Of a stretch of DNA of 64,000 nucleotides, positions 32,544 through 45,385 are shown in pieces. The stretch's first letter is position 1. Every line of letters starts with the position of its first letter. A program made the translations under genes and the position numbers. Source of the DNA: Blepharisma japonicum. Lineage: Eukaryota > Ciliophora > Heterotrichea > Heterotrichida > Blepharismidae. The notes under the pieces are model-generated. The model ran no database searches, was not told the DNA's origin, and worked only from the letters and a program-made list of their open reading frames with translations. Where the stretch lies: NCBI GenBank assembly GCA_949751835.1, contig CATKHK010000044.1, positions 186,001-250,000 on the forward strand, read 5' to 3'.

Positions 32544-35045
32544 ATGGAAGTCTTAGATGGTCTCGTAAATCAAATTGGAAACGCAGTCGGAATTCAGTCC
32601 GAAGGAATAGCTGTACAAGGTGGAATTGGACTGGAAAATGAAGAAAATAAGAAAGATTTAGCTGACACAGTACAGTTTGCAGACTTAGATAAAGCGAAAG
32701 CATTTCGAGAAAGAAACACAGTCAGAGATTGGACAGATGACGGAAAATTTGTAGAATACTCTGTATGAAGCACAAGTCCACAAGTGCTAGGAGAATATGG
32801 GGTTGGGCTTGAGCTATATTTTACAATGCTTAAGTATTTTGCCTTTTTATTCCTCATCATTAGTTTCATATCAATTTGGCCAATTTTAGAAAACTGATAT
32901 GGATCTGGGCTTGATGCTGCAGATAGTGAAAAATCTTATAGCACAATAACTCTGGCAAATAATGGAGCTTTTCATTATAAGTCTATACCAATCACTGAAG
33001 ACGCAAACGCAGTTTTAGATGATGAACAAAGCGATGTTGATGACTTTGAGACCAATCAAATTCGTGTAGCAGTGGCTGATTTTTTATATACATTTATTTT
33101 TATTGGATTTTTAGTGTACTATAAAAAGCTCTCTAGAAAAGTAGCTGAGAAAAATTTTAAGGATAATGTAACTGCTGGAGATTATGCTGTTGAGATTAAA
33201 GGGCTTCCTGCAGAAGATATAGAGGAAAAAGAAATTATTGAGCATTTTAAGAAATTTGGGGAAGTTGTTGAAGTATACTTAGCAAGAAAATACAATGGCT
33301 GGCTTGGAAGCTATAAAACCAGAGCAAAACTCTCTTTTCAAGAAGGGTACTTAAAACTAGTGGTACAAAATGATCCATCACAAGAACCAAAACTAAAAGC
33401 AATCCAAGAAGACATAAGAGAATTTGATGAAAATCTCCTAAAAAAACGAAAAGACGCTGCTGAAGCCAATGAAGATTTAATTGTTGATCGTGCATATTTA
33501 GTATTCAATGATGTCAGTGCTCGTAAAAGATGCTTAACTGAATATAGTACGAAGCTTAAACTTTTCAGAAAACAAATGCAGCCGAAAGAGCTAAGATTTA
33601 GAGGAATTTACTCGTTGGTCGTAAAGCCTACAGTGGAACCATCAAATATTAAATGGGAAAATCTAGAGTATGGGCACTGGAATCGCCAAATACGCAGAAC
33701 CATTATCGTCGGCTTATCAATCGGAATCATGATCGGATCTATTATTTTAATGTGTGTCATTCAAAGAGAAGAAAATTTATTACCAAGCTCAGAAACTTGT
33801 ACAAAAAAGATTAATAAAAACGCTTCATTAGAATATGCTGAGGCTAACTATACAAGTGACACAAAAGTATACTGCTGGTGTATGCAGCAAAGTATTTCTA
33901 AAATCATGGATAATTCTGATTATCATCATTATTGCAAAGATTATATTTCACAATTATCTATTGCCACAACTGTAAGAGTGTTTGCAAGTATAGGAATTAT
34001 TGCTATTAACTACGTTTTAAAATGAACTTTAGCATGGCTTACTAAGTATGAAAGAGCCTCAACATGGACTAAAGAGCAATTGGCTATAATGAACAAACTA
34101 TTTTTTGTGCTGTTTTTCAATACTTCAATGATAAATTTATTTGTCAATGCAAATTTCGCTGACCTAGTTTTTGTCAAGGATTTAGCATTTAAAGATTATT
34201 TATTCAATGGAGATTATGATGATTTTTCAAGAGATTGGTACACAAAGGTAGGAGCCACAATAGTTGTGACTATGTTTATTGGCATTGCATCCCCACATTT
34301 TATAACACTATTCGTGATGTATCCTATAAATGTTATAAAAAGACGCTTTCTTTACAAGTACTACAAAATGCAGCACGAGCTAAACGCTCTATTCGCAGGC
34401 CCCGAATTTCAATTATCAGTCAGAGTTGCACAGATAATGAACACAATTTTTACTTGTTTTCTGTATTCAGGAGGTATGCCGCTGTTAAATATTATTTGTT
34501 TTTTTACGTTATTTTTTGCATATTGGACAGACAAGTTTCTTATTCTTCGTTATTACCGTACCCCTCCTTTGTATTCAAATCACCTTAATGATAGATTTCA
34601 AATTTATATGCCTTACGCAGTACTTTTACACTGTGGATTTTCACTTTATATGTATGGAGCTGATGAGATTTTCCCAAAGTCTCTTTATGTGAATGATTCA
34701 AGACAGATAATGCCAGAGCATGAGTCATTGAGACAAAGGATTTCAAGGGACTCAGGGATTTTGAATATGACGCTGATTTCGCTTGTTTTTGTTATTTTTA
34801 TATCTGTAATCATTCTTAATGAAGTACTGAAATTTAGAAAGACAACATCTCAGGTTGGGGATGAACAGACTAGGGATGACCAAGGGACATATAAAGCAAA
34901 TTATAAGGAAATAAAGGAGCATGGGATTCCGTCATATGATATTATGCAAAACCCGACATATAAGCCAGTACTTGTGTCGCTTAATGATGCAGCTCATGAT
35001 ATAGCAGAAGCAAAGGGTGTTAAACATACAAAGGATGATGTATAG
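32544..35045 (+). CDS. OSCA/TMEM63-type mechanosensitive channel
   Basis: 833-residue multi-pass membrane protein; three TGA codons are read as Trp (YSV-W, EN-W-YGS, VLK-W-TLA). Residues ~90-118 and ~175-195 are the first helices. Between them and the next membrane block lies a cytosolic RRM-like domain (YAVEIKGLPAEDIEEKEIIEHFKKFG and RAYLVFNDVSARKRCL) interrupted by a charged helical insert, as in OSCA/CSC1/TMEM63 proteins. Then comes IKWENLEYGHWNRQIRRTI, matching the family's I-x-W-x-N-L...R-R entry into the pore region, followed by about eight more helices to residue ~765 and a soluble tail. The family forms stretch- or osmo-gated cation channels. Ion selectivity cannot be read from the sequence. 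Annotation as anoctamin-related cannot be fully excluded. Confidence 0.82.
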
Positions 35046-35519
35046 ATATATAATCAATTATATATTTTGATTATTGCCATAATTGAATAAATTTAGATTA
35101 ATAAATGGTAGTTTTGATAAATAAAATTATAACTTTTTATTTATCATTAAATTTGTTAAGAATTTTAATAAAGAGAAGAATTAAAATATTAATATTCTGA
35201 AAAAATAAATTATAAAAATCCAATAACTTACAAATATATAAGACTCTTCAAGGATTTATGAAATGATTTATGCTATAATTATTTATTAAAGCCTTTTAAA
35301 ACGAACTAAAATAGGATTTTTGATATTTTCAATTTCTAAAGCTGCAATGCTGTAATCTTATCCTTCTATCACTCCTTTTTTATAGCAGCATCCCTCTTAA
35401 TACATAATTATTAGTCAGTTATAAAAGTTAAGAAAGATATAAAACTGTTTCACTAGAAATTCCTCTAATTTCCAACACAAAATATTTTTTCTACATCAAC
35501 TCTAAAATAGATTAATAAA
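35046..35519. other. AT-rich spacer, about 470 bases
   Basis: No ORF. A hairpin can form between ATGCTG and CAGCAT near 35345-35395, extended by TAA/TTA, in an otherwise AT-rich stretch. It contains the 3' end of the channel gene and the promoter of the ELMO protein. No RNA family is recognised. Confidence 0.45.
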
Positions 35520-38500
35520 ATGGATGTTCAAATAAAAACTCCTTCATTATCTGTAAATCAAGGCGTTCCAGCTATCAAATTAGCTTCCTCTAAATATAAA
35601 AAGGAAAGCTCAAGCAGTTCATCATCGTCCTCTTCAAGCGACTCTGTCGAAGTCTCTAATCCAAAGCAACCCATTAATAATTCTGAAGGATCATCAGCGA
35701 TTCCAGGCCTAAAAATCAGCGCAAGGTTAGAAAAAGGTGCTGAGCCAGAAAATTTTTGAAATTTTAACTCTCAAGAAGATTCACACTCATCTTCGTCGTA
35801 TGGAGACACCGCAAGTGAAGGCTCGGTCGTAGTGAATAATCAGCAAGCATCAGGCCAAAACCCACCGAGTGTGCCTGACTCGAAACTAAAATTCGATTTT
35901 AATGTCCCAAAGCCAAATCTAGCCCAAAAACAAAATAACCCAATCGCGAATATTTCTTCAGGTTTCAATGAGAAAAAACAAATAAAATTCTCAGAAAATA
36001 GCTTTTCCTCAATTTCTGATGAAGAAAACTCAAGCTTCACAAAAGGAAAAGGAGTGGAAATTAGAGGAAAAGTACCAAATATTCATCTGGATACGAATGA
36101 ATCAGAACAATCTGAAGAAAGCAAGCTGATGAATAAGGAAGAAAATCAATATGTATTAAGTTTAGGTAAAGAATCAGCAAATCCTCCAAGAAAAATCGGG
36201 TTTTCTGGACAAGGGATGGCTGGAGCAAGTGTAAATCCTCAGAGAATAAGTCCACCGAAGCCTAGGGGTTTTGAACAAGTTGACGATCTTGATGTAATAA
36301 TTCTCCAAGAAAACCCTAAAAATGTCGGGCAGCAAAAAATAGAAGAATCTAAATGGAAAAATACTCCAACGTTCCAACCCCAAGGCAATGGAGAAATCAA
36401 ACAAGATCTTAATGTCCAGAAAATTGAAATTAAAGGAGAAGGACCAAAAATCGGTGGAGGCTTTGGATTTGGAGGAAAGGCTAGTGAAAGCCAGGAAAAA
36501 GGAAAAAATGTTGAAATTAAAGCAGAAGGACCTAAAATTGGTGGAGGCTTTGGATTTGGGGGAAAGGGAAAAAATATTGAAATTAAAGGAGAAGCCCCAA
36601 AAATTAGCGGAGGCCTTGGATTAGGAGGAAGACTTAGTGAAAGCTCAGACAAAGGCAAAAATATTGAAGTGCCAAAGATGAGTGGAGGTCTTGGATTTGG
36701 AGGAAGAGCTAATGAAAGCTCTGACAAAGGCAAAAATATTGAAATTAAAGGAGAAGTTCCAAATATTAGTGGAGGTCTTGGATTTGGAGGAAAAGGTAGT
36801 GAAAGTTCAGATAAAGGCAAAAATATTGAAGTGCCAAAGATGAGTGGAGGTCTTGGATTTGGAGGAAGAGCTAATGAAAGCTCTGACAAAGGCAAAAATA
36901 TTGAAATTAAAGGAGAAATTCCAAATATCAGTGGAGGTCTTGGATTTGGAGGAAAAGGTAGTGAAAGTTCAGACAAAGGCAAAAATATTGAAATTAAAGG
37001 AGAAGTACCAAAGATTAGCGGAGGTCTTGGATTTGGGGGAAGAGCTAGTGAAAACCCTGACAAAGGCAAAAATATTGAAATTAAAGGAGAAGCACCAAAA
37101 ATTAGCCGAAGCTTCGGATTAGGAGAAAGAACTAATGAAAGCTCTGAAAAAGGCAAAATTATTGAAATTGGAGAACCTGACGCAAAACTTAAGTTCCAGG
37201 ACCCGAAAATGCAATTTGGCTTTAAAGGAGATGATAAAGGACCAAAATTAGGAGAATTTAAAATGAAAGGGGAGCCAAATATTAAAGAAAATGAAGATAA
37301 ATTCAAAGCTGGACTTGGTATGCAAAAGGGGCAGATTCTTGTGCAAGATGTAGATGAGGTGGATATGGATGTTGATATTGGGAGACCTCAGCCAATGGCA
37401 AAAATCCAAGGCAATTTGCAAGCACCTGAATTAAATGCAGCTTCTAAAGATAAAAATATTGAGCTAAAAGGTCCAAAGCCTTACAATGAAGGTTCTGCCG
37501 ATATTAAAATTCAAAAATCTGCAAAAGAACCAGACTTTGGCATAAATTTACCTGGAAAATCTTCTGCAGGCGGCAATTTTGAAAGTCCTAGCATACCAAA
37601 TTTTGGTGTAGATGCAAAAATTGAAGCCAAAAACTTGGATTTAAATAAACCAAAATTGGTAGCAGATGAAAATATTGACAAAAAAGGAACAGGTCTGCAA
37701 ATAAATTCTGAGGGCATAAAATTGCCTCAACCAAATCTTGGAGATAAAAAAGCAGAAAAAGGGAATTTAAATTTCGGATTTCAAGGAAATATGCAGGGGT
37801 TAGATGCAGGGTTAAAAGGAAACAAGCCTAAAGGAAATTTATTGCAAGATACTGAAATCAAAGGGAATATTGACAATAAGCAGTCAAAATTGAAATTTGA
37901 GCCTAAATTGACTGATAATATTGAAATAGATAAACCAAAGTTCAAGTCCGGTCTAAAAATCGGACTAAGCGGAGAAGAAGATGCAAAACTGGCTCAACCT
38001 GCACCTGAGCCTAAGCTAGACGTTCAAAAATCAAAAGAGAGTGTTGACCTCAAAGGAAAACTACAACCTGAAGAAAATCTCAAGTTAAAAGGAAATCTTC
38101 CAAATCCTAAAATCCCACAAGAAGAAATAAAAATAGGAGCTCAGTACTCATCAGTCCAAACAATCTCTCCAAGCCAGCCAGGAAATGAGCTTAAATACTC
38201 TACAAACCCGCCTACTTACCAAGCCAAAATTGATCCTAAGCTAAATATTGAAAAATCTGACCCTAAAAGCTTCGATAAAAACCTTAAATTACCTACTCAA
38301 AAATTAAATGAAGAAATCCCAAGTGTTGGCTTACCAAAAGGGAAACTCGAAATAAATACAGATATGAAAATCCAAGGCGGAAAAAGTGAAGAAAAAGCTC
38401 CTGCTAAAAAAGATATAGATATAGCAGCGAAAAATGCATTAAATCCTGTTGATTTAGAAGACGATATTGAAATTTCTATACCAAAATTTAATAGAAATCT

Positions 38501-41057
38501 TCAGTTTAATAAAGGGAAGCAAGATCCTAAAGCACCAGAAACAAAAATCCCTCAGGCTAAATTTGGTGCTAATATTCCAGACCCAAAGCCTGCACAAAAG
38601 CAAGATTTAGGTTTTCAAATGGAAAAGCCAAAGGCTGGATTTCAAGGAATTATTAGTGAGCCTCAGCTTCCTCAAGCCAAAGTTATAGAAAGCAAAGAAA
38701 TCAAGATTGAAGGTCCTAAAGAATCATTTGGTTTCCAAGGCAAAATATCTAGCCAAAACATAGAAATCGATGATAAAAATGTAGAACATAAAATCCCTTC
38801 ACTTAGAAAAGAAACAGGAAATATCGATTTAGCGCCAAAAACTAATCTCCCTGAGGCAGGCTTAGGAATGAAAGAGCCAGCTAAAAAAGGATTTGAAATT
38901 CCTAATGTAGAAAGCAAAGGCATAGCCAAATCTGACATAAAAATAAATGAACCTAGTATTAAAGTCTCACAAATGAAATCGGGACAAGGAAACTTAGATA
39001 TAAATCTTAAAGGGCCAGGGTATGAAAAACAGCCTGAAATCGGCTCTTCACAAGCAAAATTCGGAAATGCTGATATAAATAAACCTCAATTTGGGAATGA
39101 AAAAGCAGGAAAACAAGGAAACTTTGGATTTCGAGGAGGCGCAGGAATAAATATAGACATGGGAGGGAAAATAGTTGAGAGTCCTGACAGCAAGCAAGAC
39201 TCATTTTCTTCAATTGACAGCAAGCCATCTGTAAAGGAAAATGAGGCAGGGTTTAACTTTGAATTTGATGAATCCAAAAAGAAGCCAAATGTCCCACCTT
39301 TGAATATTCCTAAGACTGGAAATTTTGAGATGAAATTCGATCAAAAACCAGCTCCTGGGCCTGCAGCAAAAGAAACCGGCTTGAAAATAGAAAAAGGTGA
39401 AATAAAAATCCCAGAAATAAATGAGCCACCAATTAAGCCAAAAATTGAAACAAAAGCAAATATTCCTTCTATAAAAGGATTTTCAAACCAAGAATTCAAA
39501 GCAAGTGGCCCAGAGGTTCAAGGCAAGTCTCAATTTGACCCTAAAATTAATGCCCCTGGAATGTCTTCAGATTTCAAGGCAAGTGGTGGCTTAGAGATAA
39601 AAACAGCCTCAAATTTGCCTCCAAAGCCCAAAGCTTCTGATAAATACAATTTAAGCTATGATTCCTCTTCAGACTCTGATTCTTCAGCTTCGCGAAAATC
39701 ACTTGAACACTCCATTAAAGTTGACATAAAAGACCAAGAAAAAATAATAAAGCCTGTAACACAATTTAAGCCTTCCACAAACATCATCCAGACTGAAGAA
39801 GTTGTAAAAAAAGTCCCAGAAAAAAAATTCGAATTTTCAACGCCTAACTTTGATGAAGAATCAGTTGATATTAAATATGATGCTTCAGCAAAGCTGCCTG
39901 CAAAAAAAATTGAAGTCAATCTTGAAGCCTCTCAGCCTGATATTCCAAAACCTCAAATGAAAAAGGCAGATCCAAGCCCAGCTGTAGAAATTCCTAAAGT
40001 TTCCTCAGCCATCACAGTTGCTCAGCAGTTAAAGCAGCCTTCAAAAATTGAAGTAATAAGGACGAATCCTGACTCTTCAGCAGGATTATCAAATGGAAGA
40101 GACACTTTAGAAGCACAAATGAGAATGCCTCAGCCAAAAATAATAAATGATAAATTACAAGCAAGCGCAGTAGTAGATAATAACTGACAGGCGAACAAAA
40201 ATGACTCTCCACAAAAAATCGACCATGAAGAAATCAAGTTTGAAGAGCAAAAAATCATAAACCGAGGCCCACAGGTCCAGATGAGCGATACAAATGCAAA
40301 TTTAAATAGAGATGGCTCACTTAGAGGGCCTAGAGTATTAGAATTTGAAGATACTTTGCGAATTTTTAAAAATTTGACTATTCCTAGTGATGTTATGCCA
40401 ACCAAAACTCTTTATAAAAAACAGGATTGTTTTTTATCATTATTTAAATGCTTCGGAAAAGAACAGGATGAGCTGAGTGAGGAATTAGAAGCGACTTGCT
40501 TTAAATTGTACAAGTTTTCAAAGCTGCCGTATGATAAAGATGAGATGTTCCATCAAAGCTGCTTATTAAGTGTGTATTTTTGTATAACTACTGAAACGGA
40601 ATGGCCTTCAAATGATAGTGCATGGGAAAGAATTGGGATTAAAAATATAAATACAGATTTGTCATGAAATGGAGCTTGCTATGGATTAATCTCTGTATTA
40701 TTTATGAGCACGTTTTATTCAAATAAATTCAAAGAAATGCTTCAAGCTTCACGAAGGCCTGATACCTTATTCCCATTTCTTGAAGTCCTGATGCGATTAT
40801 CTAAAATCCCAATTAAAATATTAAGAACAAGGAAGCTGAATTCGTTTATAAAAGGAAATAATAATAAGGCACTTGAAGTTATATTTTTCTTCTATGCAGG
40901 AGTACTGCTATTTTGGTTTGGATTATTCACAAATTACCATATGACAATGGAAGACTTCGGCATCATGTACGAAAAAACCTACAAAAGAGCTAAGGCGTCT
41001 CCAAAAGATTTAATTCTGCAAGCAAAAGAAGTCTATAGTCAGCAAAGCAGACGGTAA
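35520..41057 (+). CDS. Giant low-complexity repeat protein with C-terminal ELMO domain
   Basis: 1,845-residue protein. Three TGA codons, read as Trp (ENF-W-NFN, DNN-W-QAN, DLS-W-NGA), join four segments. Residues 1-300 are Ser/Pro/Asn-rich. Residues ~300-545 hold about nine tandem copies of a ~28-residue unit (KGKNIEIKGEVPKISGGLGF then GGRASESSD). Residues 545-1600 keep the same Lys/Gly/Pro/Asn flavour with looser motifs, reminiscent of AHNAK-type sequences. The last ~260 residues are globular. WERIGIKNINTDLSWNGACY then GLISVLFMSTFYSNKF match the ELMO/CED-12 domain core (W-x-x-I-G-F...D-F-R-G-x-G-x-L-G-L), at residues ~1690-1820. ELMO domains act with Arf/Rac-type small GTPases. The combination is unusual. 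Confidence 0.87.
36412..37170 (+). repeat. Coding tandem repeat (~84 bp) with 162-bp higher-order duplication
   Basis: About nine imperfect copies of an ~84-bp unit encode the GKNIEIKGE...SGGLGFGG repeats of the ELMO protein. Within it, 36669-36830 and 36831-36992 are a near-identical 162-bp (54-residue) block, a recent duplication of two units. Confidence 0.9.
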
Positions 41058-41119
41058 TATTTTGAAATAATTCGTATTATTAAAGAGGTTATATATTTAA
41101 ATAGATCATAATTTATTAA

Positions 41120-41590
41120 ATGGCACAGCTTGTGCAAAAAAGATCTAATGATAATTTTAGAGGGCTATTGAAAAGGTCTGATTCTGACAGACAAGCTTTA
41201 CTTAACCGAAGACCTTTAAAGTTTGAACCAAAAATTTCAGAAACTATTAGGCAAAAGGAGAAAAAGATTCCGGCAAAGATTTTAACAGTTGAATCAAAAA
41301 CTAACATAAGCCACTGCTCTACTGGACAAATAGTAGGAAGAAGATCGTCTTCCAGAGCACTTGTGAGAGTGAAAAGTCTAAAACAGTCAGATATGGTTAT
41401 TTGCCCATACCAAGTGCCTCCGAAATCTAAAACCACAAAATTCGGAGAGAAAGCAAGGTTTAGCAAGTCAATGTGAGATGATATTGATCTGTCGGATATT
41501 GAACAAGACAGCTTGAATGGTTTTGAAGGCAGCCGAAAACACAATGATGAATCATTTTTGAGTATAATAACAGCTCTAAATAATGTATAA
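41120..41590 (+). CDS. Unrecognised small basic protein
   Basis: 156-residue protein; one TGA (41474-41476, KSM-W-DDI) is read as Trp. The first ~115 residues are basic (KRSNDNFRGLLKRSDSDRQ, IRQKEKKIPAKIL, GRRSSSRALVRVKSLKQSD) and the tail is acidic (WDDIDLSDIEQDSLNGFEG). It contains several RxxS sites that kinases could use. No domain is recognised. It lies 62 bases downstream of the ELMO protein on the same strand and converges with the gene at 41706. Codon use and length favour a real gene. Confidence 0.72.
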
Positions 41591-41705
41591 TTTAACCAGA
41601 GCCATAGATAGTTATTTCGATTAATATTTTGCTTAGTCATCTCAAATAACTCTAATTAATTTAAAATATGGCAACTGAGCCAAATTCATATGCAATATTA
41701 ATTAA

Positions 41706-42737
41706 TTATTCAGGCTTAACTCTTGAAAAAGAATTAATTTCTTTATCAGCTCTTGCCATAAATGAAGTATGGTTTAGCCTCCAAACTTTATGTCCACCCA
41801 AATCAATTATTTTCTGCATAACCATTGACATGTCCTCTTGAATTTCATTTGAGTCATTTTGCAAATTTTTATCGAGTTTTTTATTGTAATTCCTAGTTGA
41901 CATCATGTTATTAAATGATCGCTCATCATGAGCCATTCTTAATATGTCACCAAGATCGTTCACATAATTTAAAAAACCTTTAGAATCATCATCTCTTTCT
42001 TTTTGAGTTCTAAGAATTTCCTCATAATCAGGCTTAAGCGTAGGTTTAAATTCAATACAATTATTCATAATTGCATCTAAAGAATTCAGTCTTCCATGCT
42101 TTGCAACTAAACGAGGAGATGATTCATTTGAACTAGTTTTTTTAGGAAATTTAAAATAAGGGTCCATGTGGATTGGAGTGGATTTAATTAAAGGTGGTAA
42201 AGACTCAGTCATATCCATTGATGTATGTCTTGCGGTTGCTAAATAAGATGAAAGTAAATCATTTCTAAATGAAGTGTTAGCTCTTGGTGAGCAAGTCTTT
42301 TTCCTTTTTATTTTTTCTTTAATTAGCTTTGTTTTAAGCTTTGGCATTTCTATAGGCTTTTTTTCTGCAGGGATTGGCTCAGAAGTTTTTTCTTGAATTA
42401 TTATTTTGATTTTCAATGACGGCTTCACAGTTTCACTATTTTCAGTTGATTTTGGCTCTTTATTTATATGCAATTTGCTTAGCTCAAACTTAATTGATTT
42501 ATCGAAGTTTCTTTCTTTTTGCCGAGATAATTCTAAAGCACGATCTAGGTCTGGATTTTCTGCTAATAAATTTTGCGAACAATTGGCAGGAGAATTTTTC
42601 CTTATTGCGTCTCTGACTTTGGCAGCTACTTTTTTATATGAAAATTCTGTTAATCTTTGAGATGTTTCTGGGTTTAGTCGTTCCAGGAATGGAGATGGTA
42701 AACCATATCTTGACGGTTTAATAAAGCTTGCGTTCAT
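41706..42737 (-). CDS. Unrecognised protein, 343 residues
   Basis: Hydrophilic protein without a recognised domain. The N-terminus is MNASFIKPSRYGLPSPFLERL; residues 30-75 are helical (AAKVRDAIRKN, DLDRALELSRQKERNFDKSI). The middle is Lys/Pro-rich (KTKLIKEKIKRKKTCSPRAN), a nuclear-import-like cluster. The C-terminal third is helical again (DYEEILRTQKERDDDSKGFL, MVMQKIIDLGGHKVWRLNH). Its one Trp is TGG. It sits between two converging or diverging neighbours with gaps of ~115 bases. Inference is limited to a soluble, possibly cytoskeletal or nuclear protein. Confidence 0.75.
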   Translation of the reverse strand: MNASFIKPSRYGLPSPFLERLNPETSQRLTEFSYKKVAAKVRDAIRKNSPANCSQNLLAENPDLDRALELSRQKERNFDKSIKFELSKLHINKEPKSTENSETVKPSLKIKIIIQEKTSEPIPAEKKPIEMPKLKTKLIKEKIKRKKTCSPRANTSFRNDLLSSYLATARHTSMDMTESLPPLIKSTPIHMDPYFKFPKKTSSNESSPRLVAKHGRLNSLDAIMNNCIEFKPTLKPDYEEILRTQKERDDDSKGFLNYVNDLGDILRMAHDERSFNNMMSTRNYNKKLDKNLQNDSNEIQEDMSMVMQKIIDLGGHKVWRLNHTSFMARADKEINSFSRVKPE

Positions 42738-42861
42738 TTAATTATGGAAATGAGTATCTGAAATGTGAATAAAACTACTTTAATTTGCATTAAATTGCTA
42801 GATCATAAGTTCCTACTAATTATTTTATATAGATTAATTTAAGATTATTTATTTTATTTTT

Positions 42862-44940
42862 TTAACTTTGCTGTGAAATAGATAAAGGTGTTGGGTTTAG
42901 CTGTGAAAAGTATTTTTTAAGCTCATTATGCTTTAATAAATGAGTTTTCGTAGCATTTTCTGTTTCAAACACAATAATACAATTATGCAGAGCGGAAACC
43001 TGCTTTAGTCTTTTCCTCAAAGTTTCATGTGCGTCAGATTGAGGCAAAAACATTAAAAGTGCATACAAAGATTTCAATAAAAATGGGTATTTTTGATATT
43101 CCAGCATCTGAATCCTAAGATGCACAAAAAGTGGCGAATCCAGCACTTTTACCAGTTTTGCTAACTGAGTAAGTAATGAAAGCGTCACTCTGCATTTTGA
43201 TAAAATTCCAAATAAATCATATGCAAGCTCATAGCCTTGAATTAAATATAATAATATTAAAGTTGACCCAGGATTAATGCTTCAAGCTTTAAATAAAGAC
43301 TCAATAAATTCTATACACTCTTCATCTTGATTGCATAAACAATATCGCAGTCTGTCTCTCTGGGTTTCAAAGGATGGCTCGATTAGTAATAAATCAGTCA
43401 GAGTTTCAATCAATTTTTTACTGAATTCGCGCTCCTTATCTATTCTAAGAGTTTGAGCGAAGCATTGATAAACTTTTTCAGTTCCTAAATGCAAGCATAA
43501 GTGCTTAATTATAAAAAATCCTGAATTTTCTAATAATAGAGGGGCATCTTTAAATAAGTTTAAAACAGATTCAATCACTTTTTCGAAATATCCAGGATAG
43601 CCAGCAATTTTGCCAAAAACACAAATAATTTGGCTGACAATTGAGTAATCTGGGTCTACAAGTCTATTAGTTAATGTGCTCAAGATAACAAACAAAAAGT
43701 TTTCAAGGGACTTTGGGTTTAGGTGTTCTAAGGTCAAAATCCAATCAAGCACAGCCATGGTCGTTTTCTTTGGAGAATTTTTAAGAAAAGGCACCAAAAT
43801 AGATACTAAGGAAGAAAAATCAAATTTATCCCAATGCATGTTTTCAAACCCAAGGGACAGTTCTAATAGTTTTTTATTTGTTGCCTCTGAGAGCTCTACA
43901 ATATATTTCTCATTATCCGATAGTGTAAGAAGCACGACTTTTAAAATATTCGGAAATTGAGATGATATCATAAAATTTGCAGTACTTACAAGCTCATTTA
44001 TCCAAGTTGTCACCTCAGATTTTACACACGTATTATGCCTGTTTATCAGTTTTATTAAGGTTTCTATAACATACACAAAATTCATTTTTTCACTTTCTAT
44101 TCTTTCTTTGATATTTTCTAATAATTCCCTTAGCAGCCAATAAGCAGCATGCTGAACTTCAATTTTGGAGCTTTCGAGCATTAAAAACAGCCCTTCAAAA
44201 AAATAATTTAAATAGTCAAGTAAATTAAAGCTTGGGATTGAGTTCAAAATTATTAGCCAAGAAATAATGAATTTTTGGACATCTGGGTGGGTGGTTTGGT
44301 TAATTACTTCTTGAATAGTTTCTAAAAATTCAACAGAATCAAAAATATCTTGATCAGCTCCAGTATCAACTAAATATAGTTTTAATAAGCAGTCAAGCTT
44401 TTCAGCTGCAGATTTTACTTCATTGTTGCGGTCTGAGTATAAATAAGTTAAACATTTCATGATGACAGAAAGGTGCTGTATCACTTGTTCTTTGCAGGTT
44501 TTTGCAATATTATATAAAACTTCAACTGCATGATATCTGACTTTAGGAACTTGATCTCCAAAACAGTTTAGCGCTTGTTCAATTAAATCAGGAAAAACCA
44601 GCTCAATTTCTTGGCTGGACATTGATGATGTTGCAATTGCAGAATACGCGAATAACCCTACATTTCTATAATGGTCCTGTGAGTTATTTACAAATTCTTG
44701 TTTAAATAATTCAATAATATTTTGTATAGCATTCACATTTCCATTCTCAATCTGATGCTTCAAAAAAATTTGTAATTCATTATTCCCTTCCTTTTGTTTT
44801 TCAAAATTTTTATTTGTCAGCAATTTCAAAATGCTTACTGGCAGTTCTTTTCTTGAAATCAAATTATTGTTACTCCTAAACCCTAACCGTCCAATAAAAG
44901 ACGATGTTACCGACTGAGACCTTTCTACCCTATCTTCCAT
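42862..44940 (-). CDS. VAC14: VAC14, scaffold of the PIKfyve/Fab1 complex
   Basis: 692-residue HEAT-repeat protein; one TGA (43282-43284, FKA-W-SIN) is read as Trp. VAC14 holds together the PI3P 5-kinase Fab1/PIKfyve and the phosphatase Fig4 on endolysosomes, controlling PI(3,5)P2. Matches include the N-terminal repeats (LTNKNFEKQKEGNNELQIFL, VPKVRYHAVEVLYNIAKTCK, VQKFIISWLIILNSIPSFNL then LDYLNYFFEGLF, compare [21 protein letters not shown] in human) and the C-terminal Fig4-binding part (ELAYDLFGIL, LDSPLFVHLRIQMLEY, PFLLKSLYALLMFLPQS). Length is shorter than human (782), mainly by losing the unstructured middle. The start is 53 bases from the divergent eS17 gene. Confidence 0.95.
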
Positions 44941-44993
44941 TTCGCTATCTCTTTACAAGTGTCTGAGAAAATGGTGATAATTAGTGGATCAAG

Positions 44994-45368
44994 ATGGGTC
45001 GAGTAAGAACAAAAACTGTGAAAAAGGCAGCCAGAGCTATAGTTGAAAAATTCTACGCAAGAATGACTGCAGATTTTCACATTAACAAGAGAATTTGTGA
45101 TGAAGTCGCAGTAATTCAAACCAAGCGTTTGAGAAACAAAATTGCAGGCTACGCCACACATCTCATGAAAAGAATCCAAAAAGGCCCAGTTAGAGGAATC
45201 TCATTAAAGATACAAGAAGAAGAAAGAGAAAAGAAACTTGATTATATTCCAGAGCGCTCTATTGTTAGCACCAGAGAAATCAGGGTCGATGCCTCTACTC
45301 TTGAACTCCTCAAAGCCCTTGATCTTGCTGAGCTCCCGAATATCAAAGTGGAAGAGCCAAAACAATAA
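44994..45368 (+). CDS. RPS17: 40S ribosomal protein eS17
   Basis: 124-residue ribosomal protein of the small subunit beak/head region. The N-terminus [20 protein letters not shown] is the family signature, followed by [40 protein letters not shown], and the C-terminal region with [19 protein letters not shown]. Length is normal (human 135). There is no intron and no TGA. It is transcribed divergently from VAC14 with 53 bases between the starts, so the two must share a very compact promoter region. Confidence 0.98.
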   Translation: MGRVRTKTVKKAARAIVEKFYARMTADFHINKRICDEVAVIQTKRLRNKIAGYATHLMKRIQKGPVRGISLKIQEEEREKKLDYIPERSIVSTREIRVDASTLELLKALDLAELPNIKVEEPKQ

Positions 45369-45385
45369 GCTAAATCGTTAGATTC

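Noticed and set aside
36239-37306. Long minus-strand ORF (355 codons) opposite the repeat region of the ELMO protein
   Set aside because: It is an antisense shadow of the tandem repeat: the plus strand has a complete gene with a recognisable C-terminal domain, and the minus product is only a Pro/Ser/Leu reflection of the repeat.
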